Source of the DNA: Rostratula benghalensis
Taxonomy: Eukaryota > Chordata > Aves > Charadriiformes > Rostratulidae
Direction: 5' to 3'
DNA: 64,000 nt
Assembly: GCA_013399305.1 (NCBI GenBank)
Contig: VXAI01000138.1
Coordinates: forward strand, 1,212,545 to 1,276,544
Shown here: one piece after another, positions 47,061-60,600 of the stretch
How positions within the stretch are numbered: position 1 is the stretch's first letter
Layout of the letters: the number at the start of each line of letters is the position of its first letter
Translations under genes and position numbers: made by a program
Notes under the pieces: generated by a model
Databases searched by the model: none
Told to the model about the DNA's origin: nothing
What the model saw: only the letters and a program-made list of their open reading frames with translations

Positions 47061-48324
47061 AAAAGCTTTCCCAAGGATCTGCATTTCAAAACAGGGAGGT
47101 GAGGAAATGGGATAAGCCAGGAAATCCAAATGAGCTGGAAGGGTGCGCAGCCACATGACAACTCAAGCAGTTGAAGGAATTCGACTGTCCTGGAACTTCA
47201 GCAGCTTGAGGACTCTGCATCTCATTCGCAGAGCTGACTGAAACCACAAGAGCCGCCCGGTTGTTGCTTAACAAGAGGCTGTAGCTCTTCTGCAGCTGCC
47301 GATTTATTCATTTTCAAGGAATGAGCTCATTTCAGAGCGGAGCAGAACGTTTTTCCCCCATCACTTCCCATTGGGCAAGAAGGGAGAGCGGGGGAAGGTT
47401 GCTCAGAACTGCAAAAAGCAGGGTCGAGATGCACCTCACTGAAAACAAACCACATTTCTGAGATCCATCCTGCCCCACAGTGTGCTGGCAGGTCCAGCAT
47501 CCCTAAAAGTTATCTACAGAAAATGCATTTTAACATAAAAATGACACCTGCTCCTTGGGCTTTCCCCATCCTCTGTACAAGGTCTTGCTCCTGGCTCCTT
47601 GAACCCCAGTCCCAGGCAACCCCTTGGGGTTCCAGCCGGGAAGCAGCTGGAGAGCACATTGCATTTCAAAGTATCATTAATTCACTCCCCAGCAGTTGCC
47701 TCACAGGGGACTGGGGACCAGCTTCAGATCAACCAGAAGATGGGCTGGAGCAGCATCTCTGAGGGGGGCACTCCAAGGAACACATTTCAGGAATAAGGAG
47801 AAGCAAATGCTCCAGGAAACTCTCATCAAGGAGAGCTTCAGCATGTTAAATCAGGGATTTTTCTGAGCACCTCTTAAATGAAGTATTACAAGGGAATGGA
47901 TCAATTTTACAGCTTTTAAAAAAACCACCCAGCAGTAAGTGGCACGCTGTCCTTAACACACCATTGAAGAAAAACTAGTATGAAAAACTGGGAACTTTCA
48001 CCAAGTTCAGATCAAATTCCGTTGGGGTTATTTTTCTCCCTGCTGAGGGGCTGGGGGTGCACAAGCCCCTTTCCTTTTGCTGAGCCCTTAGCAAACTTGT
48101 GGGGCTGGAGGTGGATCTTCTCCTCCTCCTTCTTGGCAGCAGTTCCCCAAATTCAATTAAAACCATGCAACCAGTGCAGCCTGACACCCCCCCACACCTT
48201 AACCAGGGTCCCCATGCTCTGCCCACCCCCCTGCTATGTTCCAGGGAACAGCAAAGGATTTTGAAAAAAAATCTTTCTTCTATTTCTGGCAGGGCAAGAC
48301 ACACGTGTGATAGAAACACAGGCA

Positions 48325-51300
48325 TTTAACAACCCAATCCATCTTTATTTTGGTGGTACTTTCTGCTGGGAAAGGAAAAACCTCCACTTTACAAGTACAG
48401 CGATGTGGTAAAAGGAGGACGGGTGTATAAAATAAAACCAGAAATGATTCAAAGCGCCTGATGGCAGCACCAGGAGGAGCATTACAGACACCTTCAGACT
48501 CAGGACCTTCTGTTTCCTGCTACTGGATGTGGGCTACGCAACAGACTTCACTTGCTGTACAAAGGTATTTTTAAAAGGGCTTTTCTTTGTAACTCAAACA
48601 AAAGCTGACGCGTTGAATTCCTCCGTAGAAAAATACAGCCCTGTAAATAACCCACCACAAGGTAAATCCATCTTCCCAGTTTGGGCTACGTTAGCCAGTT
48701 CTCACAGTAACCCCGGGGACGGTGGCACAAAGGGATCTGATTTACCCCAGGTCCCACCCTCAGCCCCAGTCCAGCTGCCTTGGCCCCAGTTTACTTCCTA
48801 GAGCACAAACTGGTGAACTGCTGGGATTCGTCGTGTCACTGACAACAGCTGAACCAAAACTGCAGAAATGAAGCTTTGCAGTGTCCAGGGGATTATCTAG
48901 TTTAAATTCTGCACGTGTTCTTCCCTCTTCTGGCAATTACAGGCGTCCTAAGACCCTCGGAAGGGCATCGGCCACCACGCGCCTGCGATTGCAGCGATGC
49001 TTTGGGGAGGCACCTTATGCCCCAGGCACTGTCACTGCCCCAGGAGGATCCCACCCAAACACACACTTAACCAGAGCAGCCAAATGCTTTGTACATGTCA
49101 CTGCATAAATGTGGTGCCACCATCAACAGAGTTGCTCCAGGGCAAACACGAACAGGCCCAAGCTGAACACATCCTGATGCTAATGGGAGATTTCATACAA
49201 TCCCTCTGAAACACTAGCAAACGAGGAACTAGTTGATATGGGGTGATGTCACCCAGACAGCACTGAACCACTACAGACCACTAACCCTAGTTAAAGAATA
49301 AAATCGAGACATCAAGGGTAACAGCCCACAGCGGGCCTTTCCTATTCTCAGGTGGGAAGAGCGCGCTGACGTGCAGGTGACACTCGGCTGGAAAACCATT
49401 TACAAAAAGAGATGGGAGTAAGAAATGGGGGATTTGGAGAAGGCTCACTGAGCTAGAGCATACAGATGGGGGAAAGCATCATGAGACACAGTCCTGGGTC
49501 CCAACTTTGCTCCAAGGAAAGAAAAATGCTCAGAGGTACTGGCCAGCAGCAGGGACACAGGCAGGAGGAAGGGGCTGGGGGCTCCCAGGGGTGAAGGAAA
49601 AAGCTGCATGAAGAAAAGAGCTTTTTCTTTTCTTACAGGGAGGCTTCAGCCCTAGAAAGGTTGTTACTGGAACTGGAGTTGAGAGGCCAGTGCTGTAATC
49701 CTCATCTTTACCTGGGTTTTGTTCCCAGCCCAGGAGAGTTGGGATATGCCAAGGACCAGGGCTCAGCATCTCAGGCAGATTCAGTCCGCGGGAGCAAACA
49801 GGACATCCAGGGGTTTCTGCAGCTCTTGGGCTCAGGGTTAAACTAGGACACAAAACCTGGGTGTTTACACACAGCCTACGGGTACAAAAGGGGGAGCAAA
49901 AGTTGTAGATGGAGTGCACATCTCCCCACTGCACAGTAAGAAAGTGAGGAAAACAGATTTGGGCTCAACGTGACAATACACCATTACCAGCCACATCACA
50001 CTGGGTATTGCCTGACAGCTACACACCGGTGGGACACTGAACTCCACCTTAAGCCCCAGGGCTTTTTAGAGTTTTGATAAGAAAAACAAAGGTCTTTTCT
50101 AACTTTCCTGTGAAGATATATAATTGATATGACTTACAAAGCCAATGTTTTGATATAAATGCGTCTCTGTATTCGTTCATTGCAGGGCACAAGGTTAGCA
50201 ACCTTCAATTTCACCTTATAAAACTAAAAAAGTGATGGTAGCTTAGTGTAGAAAAACCAACAAAAAAAAAATATTTTCGACATACATATAATTTCTTAGG
50301 ATACAGGATTACATATTTTGCTCTTAGTGCTTCTATGCAAAGCAAAGGCACAATCCCTACTGACCAGGCTGTCAATTTGGACTTTTTTTTTTTTTTTTTT
50401 GAGGGGTGGATGTTTACGAAAATGAGTGAAAAATTGCCAGGACAAAGCAAACGTTCCTGCCCTGAGCACACGACTGCATCACTTACTGCTATCACAACAC
50501 AGAGGGATTAGGAAATGCCCTCGCATGTCCTTATGAATTCACTCTCAAGAAAAACAAAACCATCTGAAAAGGGCTGTCTCTGAAACCAGCTGGCAGGAGA
50601 CACGGCGTTACACCCACCAGAAGAATTAGGCTGTTTGTAATGAAGAAGAGGAAAACTCACATCTCTGCAAACCCCGTAACTACACAGTTATGTCTCTGTA
50701 CTTTTAACCAAGCGGGGGGAAAAAAGAAACCCAAAACCCAAACCAGCATCCACTTCTGTACACCCCCTTTAACCCTACAGTGCATGCACTACAAACATCA
50801 CCACCCCCCGGGACGGCAGTGGGGTCACCCCCAGCCACCAGCGTGCGGTAGAAGGGAAGGAAGTGCTGACAAACACCGTGTTACACCTGCAAACCAAGAC
50901 TGCCAGGTGGGCTGGGAACCAAGCTAAGCTGGCAGTGTAATTCCAGACCCTCTCTGCAGAGAACACAGTTATCTGGAACGGGATTTTCCCCCGCTCTCTT
51001 CTAAGCGGGTGCATCTTCTAAGCATAAGCGGGGCCGGAGCGGGGGACGGGAGCTTGCAGGGACACCGTGTCCATAGGGCACCTCCTCGGGCAGCAGCGGT
51101 GCCCAGCCCAGGGCAGGGGGCACGGTAAGACCCCCCCTCCCCAAACCAGCAACGCTGCAGCAGCAACTGCTTTTGCCCAAACACACGACTTCCAGCAAGG
51201 AGAGCCCCACGGCGGGGCAGCCACGGCTGAAGGAGGGAGGCAGGCGGCTGCTCCGGCTCAAGCTACCAACTTGTCACCAGCCCCAGGAGGTGACCCGCTG

Positions 51301-51572
51301 CCGGGGGCAAGCACCTCCTCGCCCCAGGCCAACCGGGAAACAGCGACGGGGAGAAGGAATTTCAGAGCAGCCAGAAGAACGGCGGGGATGCTCACCGCTA
51401 CCGGGGCGTTACTCCCACGGCCGGGATGGTGGAACACACTCGGTGCTGCCAAATACCTTCTGCCATGACCGTCCCAGCTCTCCTTTCCCCCCCTCCCCCA
51501 AGCCCCACGGTGTGTGCAGATGATGGCTGGCACACAGCCCTAGCTGATGAGAAGGTCTGGACCGTGAGGAGC
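48325..51572 (-). other. ABCA5: ABCA5 3' UTR (long, terminal exon)
   Basis: About 3.2 kb without a supported gene lies between the ABCA5 stop and the first convincing polyadenylation signal. I infer it is one long terminal exon, as long ABCA5 3' UTRs occur in mammals. It holds a T tract at about 50383-50400 and a CpG-rich stretch at about 51020-51430. The open frames seen here look like chance. Confidence 0.6.
48344..48349 (-). terminator. ABCA5: ABCA5 polyadenylation signal AATAAA
   Basis: The plus-strand TTTATT reads AATAAA on the minus strand, followed by a GT-rich end toward lower coordinates. This is the best-placed signal downstream of the ABCA5 stop; use of the site is inferred. Confidence 0.6.
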
Positions 51573-51680
51573 TCAGAAAATGACCCGGTCTTCCTGCGTC
51601 CTCTCCCACCACAGCGTGCTGTTCAGCGTCCCGAACCCACTGTCCTCCTCCTCCTGCTCTCTGGCCAGCTCCACGAACAC
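51573..51680 (-). CDS. ABCA5: ABCA5 exon a22 (last coding exon with stop)
   Basis: Encodes [20 protein letters not shown] and [11 protein letters not shown] followed by a short tail, then TGA (complement at 51573-51575). Thirty-five residues plus stop. Confidence 0.95.
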   Translation of the reverse strand: MFVELAREQEEEDSGFGTLNSTLWWERTQEDRVIF

Positions 51681-54600
51681 CTGGGATGCAGAGAAAGGCT
51701 GTGAACTCCCCGTGGTCACAAACACAATTCACCCTAAAAACCTCACAAATACCAAATGTATCGCTTTGCCTCCCAAGTTTTTAGTATTTGGGGTTTTTTA
51801 ACTCCTTGCTCCACCTCTTTTCTTCAAGAGGATGGTGAAAGTGAAGTTGAACCAAACACCAGCCGAAGGAGACCTATGGTCAGCAATAACTAATCCAGAA
51901 TTAGCAGTAATGAGCCTTGGCTTTACCCTCCTTTCAGAAATGAGCAGCAATGCCCCTCTGTTGAATAAATCACAGCGGTATTTCCACAGAAACCACTTAT
52001 TTAGCTCCAACCACTGCAGCTGGCACCTCATTTTTAAAGGATAATAAATATTTTAAAGGGGAAAATGGGAAGAAAGAGGAGCAGGGTAACTGGTGGTCCC
52101 CGGGTCCCTTTGGAAAAGGGAACTTCAGATCCCCAGAATTGCCCAAACCAGCCCCAACTGCCTGAAATCCGGGCACCAAGGCCGAGCTGCCAGCGCAGGG
52201 CCCCCCATCCAGCCCTCCCCTCCCTCCACCCCAACGTGCCCAGGCTTGATGCACGGCTCCTGCATGGCCAGGACAAAGCTAATCCAGCCCAGATGCCTGG
52301 TAAAAGCCCATCAAAAAAAAAAAAACCTGCAAGGCCAAGGATTTTACTTCCATGAAGCAGCCCCTGCTTTAACACACCTGCTCCAGCGTTGCCTGGGAAA
52401 AGCTGTACTCCTCGATGTTAAAGGTGTGTTTTACTGTGGAAGGAAGAGAGAGAGGGTGTTTCGGGACTCTCCACACTCTCACCCAACTGGATTTAAAGCA
52501 TTTTAAGCTGGTACAAATGCCTACTCTTCATTTCACAAAAAAGCAGGAGTTGGGGGCACCGATAATAATAGAAGAAAATAAATAAAATTAATTTGGAACA
52601 GAAATGCAGCAGCGCCACAGCACGGCAAGCGTGTCAGGTACAGGAGACAAAATTATTTCTGTATGTGATGGGTAGCAAGTGCTTAATTACCTTCTTCCAG
52701 CTTGGAAAAAGAATGTGAAAGCGACTGTACATCTTCTTTAGGAATTTTATATGCCAAAATAGAAGCAAAACTGGAACAAAGAAACACAGGAAATTTAGCT
52801 GCAGGTAAAACTACTCAAAGCAAAAACATTAATACCCCAGTGAATGGATTTAAACTCGTTTTCTGAAGGTTATTCCAGGCATTTTGGCTGAGCATCAAAA
52901 CATACAAGATGAGAGATGCAGCTCCAGGAGTCTAACCCCAGTCAGAGATCCAGGTCCAGCAGCAGAGACCCCCCTGAGAGCACCCTCTTCAGCCACAACT
53001 CAGCCACGTCTACTCTGCCTGTGAACTCAGGAACCAAAACCGCCCGCCTGGAACTCCCAAAGTGACGAGGTTTTTGCCTTTCCAGTCAACTCGTGGGGAG
53101 GTCACAGGATCTTTTGGGACCCAGACTCCAGGGCCTGATCCTGTTCTACCACAAACACTGGATTCTGAAAAGAGGAGATCTCCTCCAAACCCTTCATATT
53201 TGAGAAATCCTCCTTATACAAGCCTTTTTTTTTTTTTTTTCCCCCCTGAGAATCTTGGTGACCCCCAAGCCTGACCCTCGAGTTCCTACAGCAGAAATTC
53301 AAAGCCGTTGGGGGAGCACCAACCGCAACCCGCCCTCAAGCCCCCAGAAAACATTCAAGCATTTCCAGACAAGGGCCAGTGACTCCGTGACTCAGATTCT
53401 ACCCCCATTTCCCGGGGGCCCCGACCGAGGAGGAAGCTGTCAGGCACCAGCTATGCAGAAACTGAGTTTTGCTTCCTCCGTGCCAAACATCTGCAGGCAG
53501 GGCTCGGGGCCACCACCCTGGCAGCTTTTGCTGGCCTGTAAAACCCTCCCTCCTTTTTATTTTTTTTTTTTTCTTTAAAGCTACGAGTAAATATTTTTGG
53601 TAAATTCTGGCACCCAGCAGGTACCGAGCCACGGTCCTAAGGAGCTGCTGAGAAATCAGAGGGTTTGTGTTAAGATCAACGCGTTCTGTGTATTTGTGGA
53701 ACTTCACCTCTCCTGACGGTTGGCGTTGGGGAAGATGTGCAAAATCTGGCTCTGCAGATGCTCCACCTGCTGCACGTCTGCTGTTTCTTTTAATTTCATT
53801 TCCAAGAAGTATCCTCTGCCAAACTTACTCTTCAGGTGCTGCACCGTCCCTATGCACCTACCGACCGCAGAGAGGAAACCAGAGCTGTACGCGTTACGCT
53901 GCACTCAAACAGCAGCCCAACTTCTAACAGACCCTTTTTCCAGTTTCAGTTTAGTTCTGCTCCAAGTTTAAAGGTGCAAAAAGAATTGTCTCTCTGTATT
54001 TTTGAAGAAATATACTCTAGCTGACAACTGTTCTATCTGCCCTGGCCAGAGGGAGGGCTCCAGCGGTACCTGAGCTGCCCGGACACCAGGATGGCCACAC
54101 GGTCACAAACAGCATCCGCCTCTTCCATGTAGTGGGTGGTGAGGATAGCTGCTCTCTCCTTGTTCTTAAATGCTGCTCGGATCGCCCGCCTACAAAGCAA
54201 AACCAAAAAAACCCAAACCAAATCAACATTTGGCTGGTGACAATAAATCCTGGGGCAGCAGGACCAGAGGACTGTGACGGTCAAACGCTAACCCTGTATT
54301 TTCTGGGTCTATACTACTCCCACAGCAACAATTAACACCTGATTTTTTTTCACAAAGATGACTCAAATCTCACACTCCTTATATTTTTAAGATTTCCTTC
54401 GACTTTCAGGCTTTTATTCTCCGGGTGGGAGAGGGTGCAGATGAGGTGCTCCTGGCACGGAGGCAGCGCCGAGTCCCTGCCTGTGGCTCTCCCTAGCGTT
54501 AACAGGGACACTGCACATGTTAAAAAAAAAATAAATAAAAACAACCCAAAACAAAAAAATCAGGCAAATTCCCAAAGAGAAAGGAGCACTCACCACATGT

Positions 54601-57600
54601 GCTGTTTGGCTTTTGGATCCATCCCAGTGGAGGGCTCATCCAGGAGCGTGACCCGGGGGTTGCCCAGCATACTCAGGGCGAAGCACAGCTGGGAGGAGGC
54701 AAAGGGAGAGGGGTCAGCACACGGCGGCCCTCTCGGGGGTGGGGGACACACGTGGCACCTCAGGGACCTCCCCTGTACCTTGCGTTTCAGCCCAACACCC
54801 AGCTTCTTCGTCGTCTTCTGCAGGTGGTCCTTCAAATCCAGGGCACTGGCGATGCTGCGGGAAGGGGAGGAACCGCACGTGAAAAGCTGAGAGCGCGATG
54901 GCTCGGCTCCCCCCTCATCACAGTGTGCAAACAGTCCTGTTTGAACAGCTCAGGTACAAATATTTCTATGTAAAGTATGAAAAAAACCACCCCACAACAC
55001 CACCAAAAAGCAAAGCAATGAGCAGAATTGGAGCTGGTGCTTCTACACAAAACCTCCTGCGCCTTGCCCGAGGAGGTGACAACCCAAGAACGGCTCCAAG
55101 CCCTGAACAGCATTTGCAGAGCCTGTCATTGGCACCTCATAACTTAAAAAATAAAACAAAAAAATAATATCTATAAACACCAGTTGTACTTTGTGTGGCT
55201 GCACCTGTATCTCCTAACGGATCTCCTCACACTTGCTGAACTCGCTGAGAAAATCCAGACTTAAATGAATAAAAATATTGCCTTAGGAGATGTGGGGAAA
55301 AAAAAAAAAGCCCTAAGGAAAATAGAGCTAAACCCATAGACCCTTCTATAATGAACTCCTTACCGTTTTATGACTTCCTTGACATCGCTCTGACTCATCC
55401 CTTTGATAGCACCATAAATCTCAAAGTGTTCCTGCAGAGTGATGTCCGGCCAAAGCGGGTTCGTTTGAGGACAGTACCCCACAAACTTCACTGAGCCGTC
55501 GTCGCTGCTCGGCCCAAAAGAACAATCTCCCATCAGAACCTGCAAGGAAAACAAACAGACTTCAACCATCCTAAGGTTCAGAACCCTTTTCGTAAAGTTT
55601 TAGCAGAATCCACTTGGGAGGGCTTGGGATAGTAGTAAAAAAAATTTCAATATAGCTTCATTTTTGACTTAGTCTGCAGCACGTAACGCACCTGCCCACT
55701 GGTTGGCTCAATCTCTCCAACCAGCATATTAATTAATGTGCTCTTCCCAGCTCCATTGGGTCCCAACAGCCCCAGTATTTCTCCTAAAGGATGGAGGACA
55801 CACAAAACATCACCCGTGAGGTCAGATAAATGGATTCAAGAGTTGTTTTTTGTAAAAAAATAAAATAAAATAAAAAAACCAAATAAACCAACAAACAGCT
55901 CAACAGCAAGTGATTTAAGTCCCACCTTTTTTCACACAGAGAGACACGTGTTTTGTTGCCACTTTCTTTATTTTTCTCCCCAGAAGAAACTCCTTTCTTT
56001 CATCAAACTCCTTGTGCAAGCGGCTGACCAGGATTGCCGGCATCTGGCAGAGAAGAGAGACGCGGCTGCAGATCCCAGTAGCTCTGGGAAACCTCCCAGT
56101 TCAGGGACTGGGCACGGCCTTACCTCCTCGCTTTTGGGGCTGCCCAGTATCTCCTGGACCCGCAGCCTCTCCGCCTTCACGTCCTCGTCTTCGCTCTCAT
56201 CCGGCGGGACGTCGGTGAACTTCCAGGATTTGGCTTTTGTGGAACATTTTCTACAGGGAAGAAAGCAAGAGGCGGGCTCTGCTGGGCGATGGGGTGGAAC
56301 AAAGCTCTGGGAGAAATCAGAGGAGATTTTGCTCCCTGCTTTGATGCCGAGAGCGGTTCCTGTTTGCTGAGCCCCAGAGCGAGACGTTTCTGCAGCACAA
56401 GGGAGAGGCCCCAAAAGAGCAAAAGCACCAAAGGCAGCAACGATCCCCTCTGTGCTCTGAGCTCTTCCCTGGGGTACAGCATCTCCAGCCGACACGGGAA
56501 AGAAATTCCCCTCTTTTTGTATAGGGGGTGTCCTTAAAAATTCCCGATTTTGCACTGATATAACTTAAAAGGAAGTAAAAAACCCCACCCCCCGTTTCTG
56601 CACTTTATTGACCGAGTTTCACAGAAGTCAGGAGGACAGGTTCTTTAGGCACCTGTGATGGGATATCCCCACAGCTATTTTATTTTCTGCAGTATCCCCC
56701 ATAGCAATACACTGCCCATTCCAGGGTAATCACCAGTCATTTTCAAACATGGCTTCTTTAGGCTTTTATTTTTCTAAAAGTCTGCTCAACGGAAACACAC
56801 CTGAAAAATGGGTCCTCTCTGACTGTCCTCCCTCCGTTCTTCAGCTCGAAACATCGCAGTAGGAAGAGCCACACCACACACTGCAAGTAGGGCTAAAACA
56901 GACAGATGCAGCCCTGGTTACTGGGAGTGCTGCCAGCCCTGCGAGGCTGGTGGTCCCAGAGCTGGTCCCAGAGCTGGTCCCACCACCACCACGAGTGACA
57001 AAAACCTCCAGCTCTTCCCCACCACAGAACTGCTGACCCTTCCAAGAAAAGGAAATGTATCATCAGGAGATGCTGCTCAGCGGGTCGACATTGAGGATGC
57101 ACAACCAGAGTCTGCTTAGATTAAAACAGCAATTATTTGGGGATTTTGGAAAGAAAAGGGACTGTCCCCAGCTCTGGAATTCTTACTCCATCAGCACAGG
57201 CTCCCACAGTGATCAGGATTAATACCAGCCCCGTTAATAAGTCCTCTGAAGCAGCAGCTGGCAGGCACAGCAGCTTTTCCTGGTATTGTTTGGGCTGCAA
57301 CAGGTTGTGGAGCTGCAGGCTCCAGCGACGCCCGGCAGCAGATCCAATCCTTATTAATAAAGATGCCTGAACAGAAGGGGCTCCCAGCAGGAGTCAGCAA
57401 TTCTCTGCAGCAAACACAGCAAATCATCAAATCATCACACTTACAGCTATAACCGCGACCAGGAGCCGGTCCCACGGGTCGTAGTATCCTCCGTTCTTCC
57501 GCTTCCCTTTCCATGAGACCTGACAATGCAAAACCAAAAAAAAAATAACAAACCAAAAACCTACATTCAGGAGAATAATCACCTACCAGAGACTGCAATC

Positions 57601-60600
57601 CTACACCGCCCTTTAATCTCAGACCAGCCATTTAAGTTCTGTTGCCCAAGCAGTTCCTGAGCTCTGCAGAGACCTGGCCTGCATGAGTTTGATGCCAATA
57701 AAACTCCATCGAATTCCCTGGGGTTGCTCCCAGTGTAAAGCCCTGGTTCCCAATTAATCCATCTCCCACCACTGTTTCTGCCCAGTCCACAGGCTGAGAA
57801 ACGTGTGGTTTTCCTTTAGATATCTAATGGAAGACTCACTTCTTTTCTCATTTTAGAACTGCAATATTCTGCTCACAGGGAAAAAAAAGGGATTATTTTT
57901 TTTTCCCTCCCCCAAGAGCTGCTGTTGTTCACGTGTCAAATAGCTGTGGAAGACAGCACAGCAGGAGGCAGGTGTCTGCTGTCTTCTCATCATTAGACAT
58001 CCACCCAACCCCAGCCACCTGCAAGTGTGATCTGGAGAGGATTTCTTGTGCCCCCTTACCTTTATAAAGCAAATCAGGCAGCCAATAAGGGGGTAAATAG
58101 GAATGGAGATGGAGAAGACATAATGCAGGACGGTGGTTACCAGGTAATAGTCCAGAAAAAAGGCCACTTCAGTGACAACCGTACAGAGCAAGGCTGTCTG
58201 TACAAAAGAAAAGGGGGGAAAAAAAGTCCATTTTCATTCAGCTCAGACTCTGTAAGTGTAAGTTTCCTAATTTGAGGCACGTTTTTTAAAGCTCTTACCA
58301 TTGAGGATACAGCAGTGATAAAGAGACATTAGTAAACATTTCAAAGTTCTTGTGTGTTAAGGACACACAATGAAATAGAATAACTGGGAAGCCTGGTGTG
58401 GCTCTGGAGACAACCACCTTCCCTGCTAACCGCCCTCAAGGGAAGGTTACTCACCACTGAAAATATAAATGACCAAAATTCTTTTGTATTCTGGACTTTT
58501 CTAAAGGTGAAGGAGACCACGTAAGTGAAGAGCACGACTGATGGGACGTAACCGATCAGGCAGAAAATCTGCAAAGACAGGGAAGGTGCCTCAGGAAATG
58601 CACAGCAAGAACGTGTGTGGGGGGACATTTTTGTCCAGGTGTCAACTGGGATCACTTTAGTGAGCTACAGAACTCCGAGTCCATCTTTGTCACTTAATTT
58701 GATATATTTTGCCACCCCGGTACATACAGCATCTACTATTAAAGACATAAATAAAAGAGTACGTGGACAGGCGGGAACCTCACTCCATTTTCTTTAAACT
58801 GTTTCCCATTTTTTTTTTAATAATGCAGGCTCTCATAATTATTGACCTGAGGAATTTGGCAAATATTAGGAATTCTACCCTTCAGCCTTAGCGTTTTTAC
58901 AGAAATTAAAGCAAGGGTAGAGGCACTGGTAGAAAAAGAGCCCTGCAGTGCCACGGTCACATCCCAACCCCATTAACTCGGAGCTTCTGGGAAAGCAGCT
59001 GGGAAATTGTGATTCTTCTCAATTACAGCCAATATCTCAGGAAGCCCGCCCTGAATACAAAAGACACGAAGACTCGTAGTCACTTCAATGTAATCACACG
59101 CTGCAATTCACTGGGGGGGCAGCCTGTGCTCAAGGTCACTGCACCCTGGTCCTTGGCTGCGCGCCGCTGCCAACGGAGCAATTCTCCAGCAGCAGTGAGG
59201 AGGGCAAAGCAGATGGAGCAGGCAGGGCAGAAAAGGACAGAGCATTTCCTTGGAAGGTTCTGGTATTTTAAAGCTCCGTTTTATTCCAGTTCTGAATGAA
59301 ACTCCAAAACACTAGTATTTTTCCCCAGGAGAAGTAGCACTATTGTGCCTTTGGTGCAGCCTGCCTGGTGCCTCCGCACCGGCTTCACTGGGCATTTTCC
59401 CGGTACATCAACTGGACAGAAATCTGTTGAAATGTCTAACAAAAAGAAGCACTCGTAGAAAAATAACACAACCGTGCTTCTCTCACACCCCCTCGTGTGC
59501 TCACCACAGCCAGGAACTTGCCCACGTAGAAGTACACGCCGTAGTGGAAGGCGAAGAGGCTGCCGATCATCAGGACGAGGATGGAGAAGAAGAGCGGGAG
59601 GTCCACGATGGCTTGGCCGGTCCAGTACGCGGAGGGGTAGAGCCCCGCTATCTTCAGCTGCGTGTATGCCTTGATCTGCAGCAGGAGAAGAAAACACAAC
59701 ATCAGCTAAACGTGAAGGACAGTTACCATCACGTTCGTCTGCCTCGGCGTCTGAGCAGGACCTCGGTTTTCCCTCCCACACCCTGCTTTTACACCCACGT
59801 GGCATCACCGAGTTACCCAGGTACTCCCCATTCTAACTGCTGAAGCAGCAAAAACCATCCCTGGGGAAAGCAAAAAGGGCTTTTCCCAAATCCACTCTGC
59901 CCCAGGCAGCAAAGAGCAGTCACCAAAGCTTTTGGAGTCAAACCCCTGCAGTGAGACCCCAAAGCTTTTCAGTTCTTGTGCAGTCCCTGAATAAACATCG
60001 GGGATTTTACCTTATGGTTTTCTGCGTTGTCCATGGCGAAATAGGGTGGCATTCCAGTGATGATGATTCCCAGTAACACAGCTTCAAAATAGATCTCCAG
60101 TCTGAAAATTGTTTCCGGAAGGTTCTGAAATATAAATCAGATTTCTTCAGTACCAGAATGTGCATGACCAAAAAAAAAAAAAAAAAAAAAAGAAGTGCAT
60201 TTAGAGTTGGACTGTAAATACTACAGCAGCCATTCCCTGTATCTCCAGATCACCTGAGCTGCAGCATGAAGAGAAACACCTATGGAAGTTTCAGCATTAT
60301 TTTTGAATGTGTCCCATAAGCTCCTAGAGCACTGATGTCCCCTCCCAGAGGCTGAGCTCCATCCACATCCCTGCGTTCAGCCTCCCAGAGCTGTGGGTAA
60401 GCCCTAACAAACCCCCACCAGGACACCCTCTTCCCAAGCCCCTTCTCCCTCCACATCCACAAGCTGCAGAACAAACCCCTGGCACTTCTCAAGTCCTCTT
60501 TCATTCTGCAAACATCCACCACCTCGGGTACCAGGGCTCCGTACTTGGGCTGTGGAGCCCTCGGTGCCTCCGACGTTCCTCAGGGATGCTCTGCCCCCCG

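Larger units (their letters stand above)
46500..48320. other. Intergenic spacer between ABCA5 and paralog 1
   Basis: About 1.8 kb with no supported gene. It contains a run of Ts at 47030-47055 and, at its left end, GC-rich sequence with a CRE palindrome near the paralog 1 leader exon. The promoter of paralog 1 should lie here. Confidence 0.55.

Noticed and set aside
51067..51533. Open frames on both strands in the CpG-rich 3' UTR stretch
   Set aside because: Low-complexity Pro/Arg/Ala translations on both strands reflect base composition, not coding.
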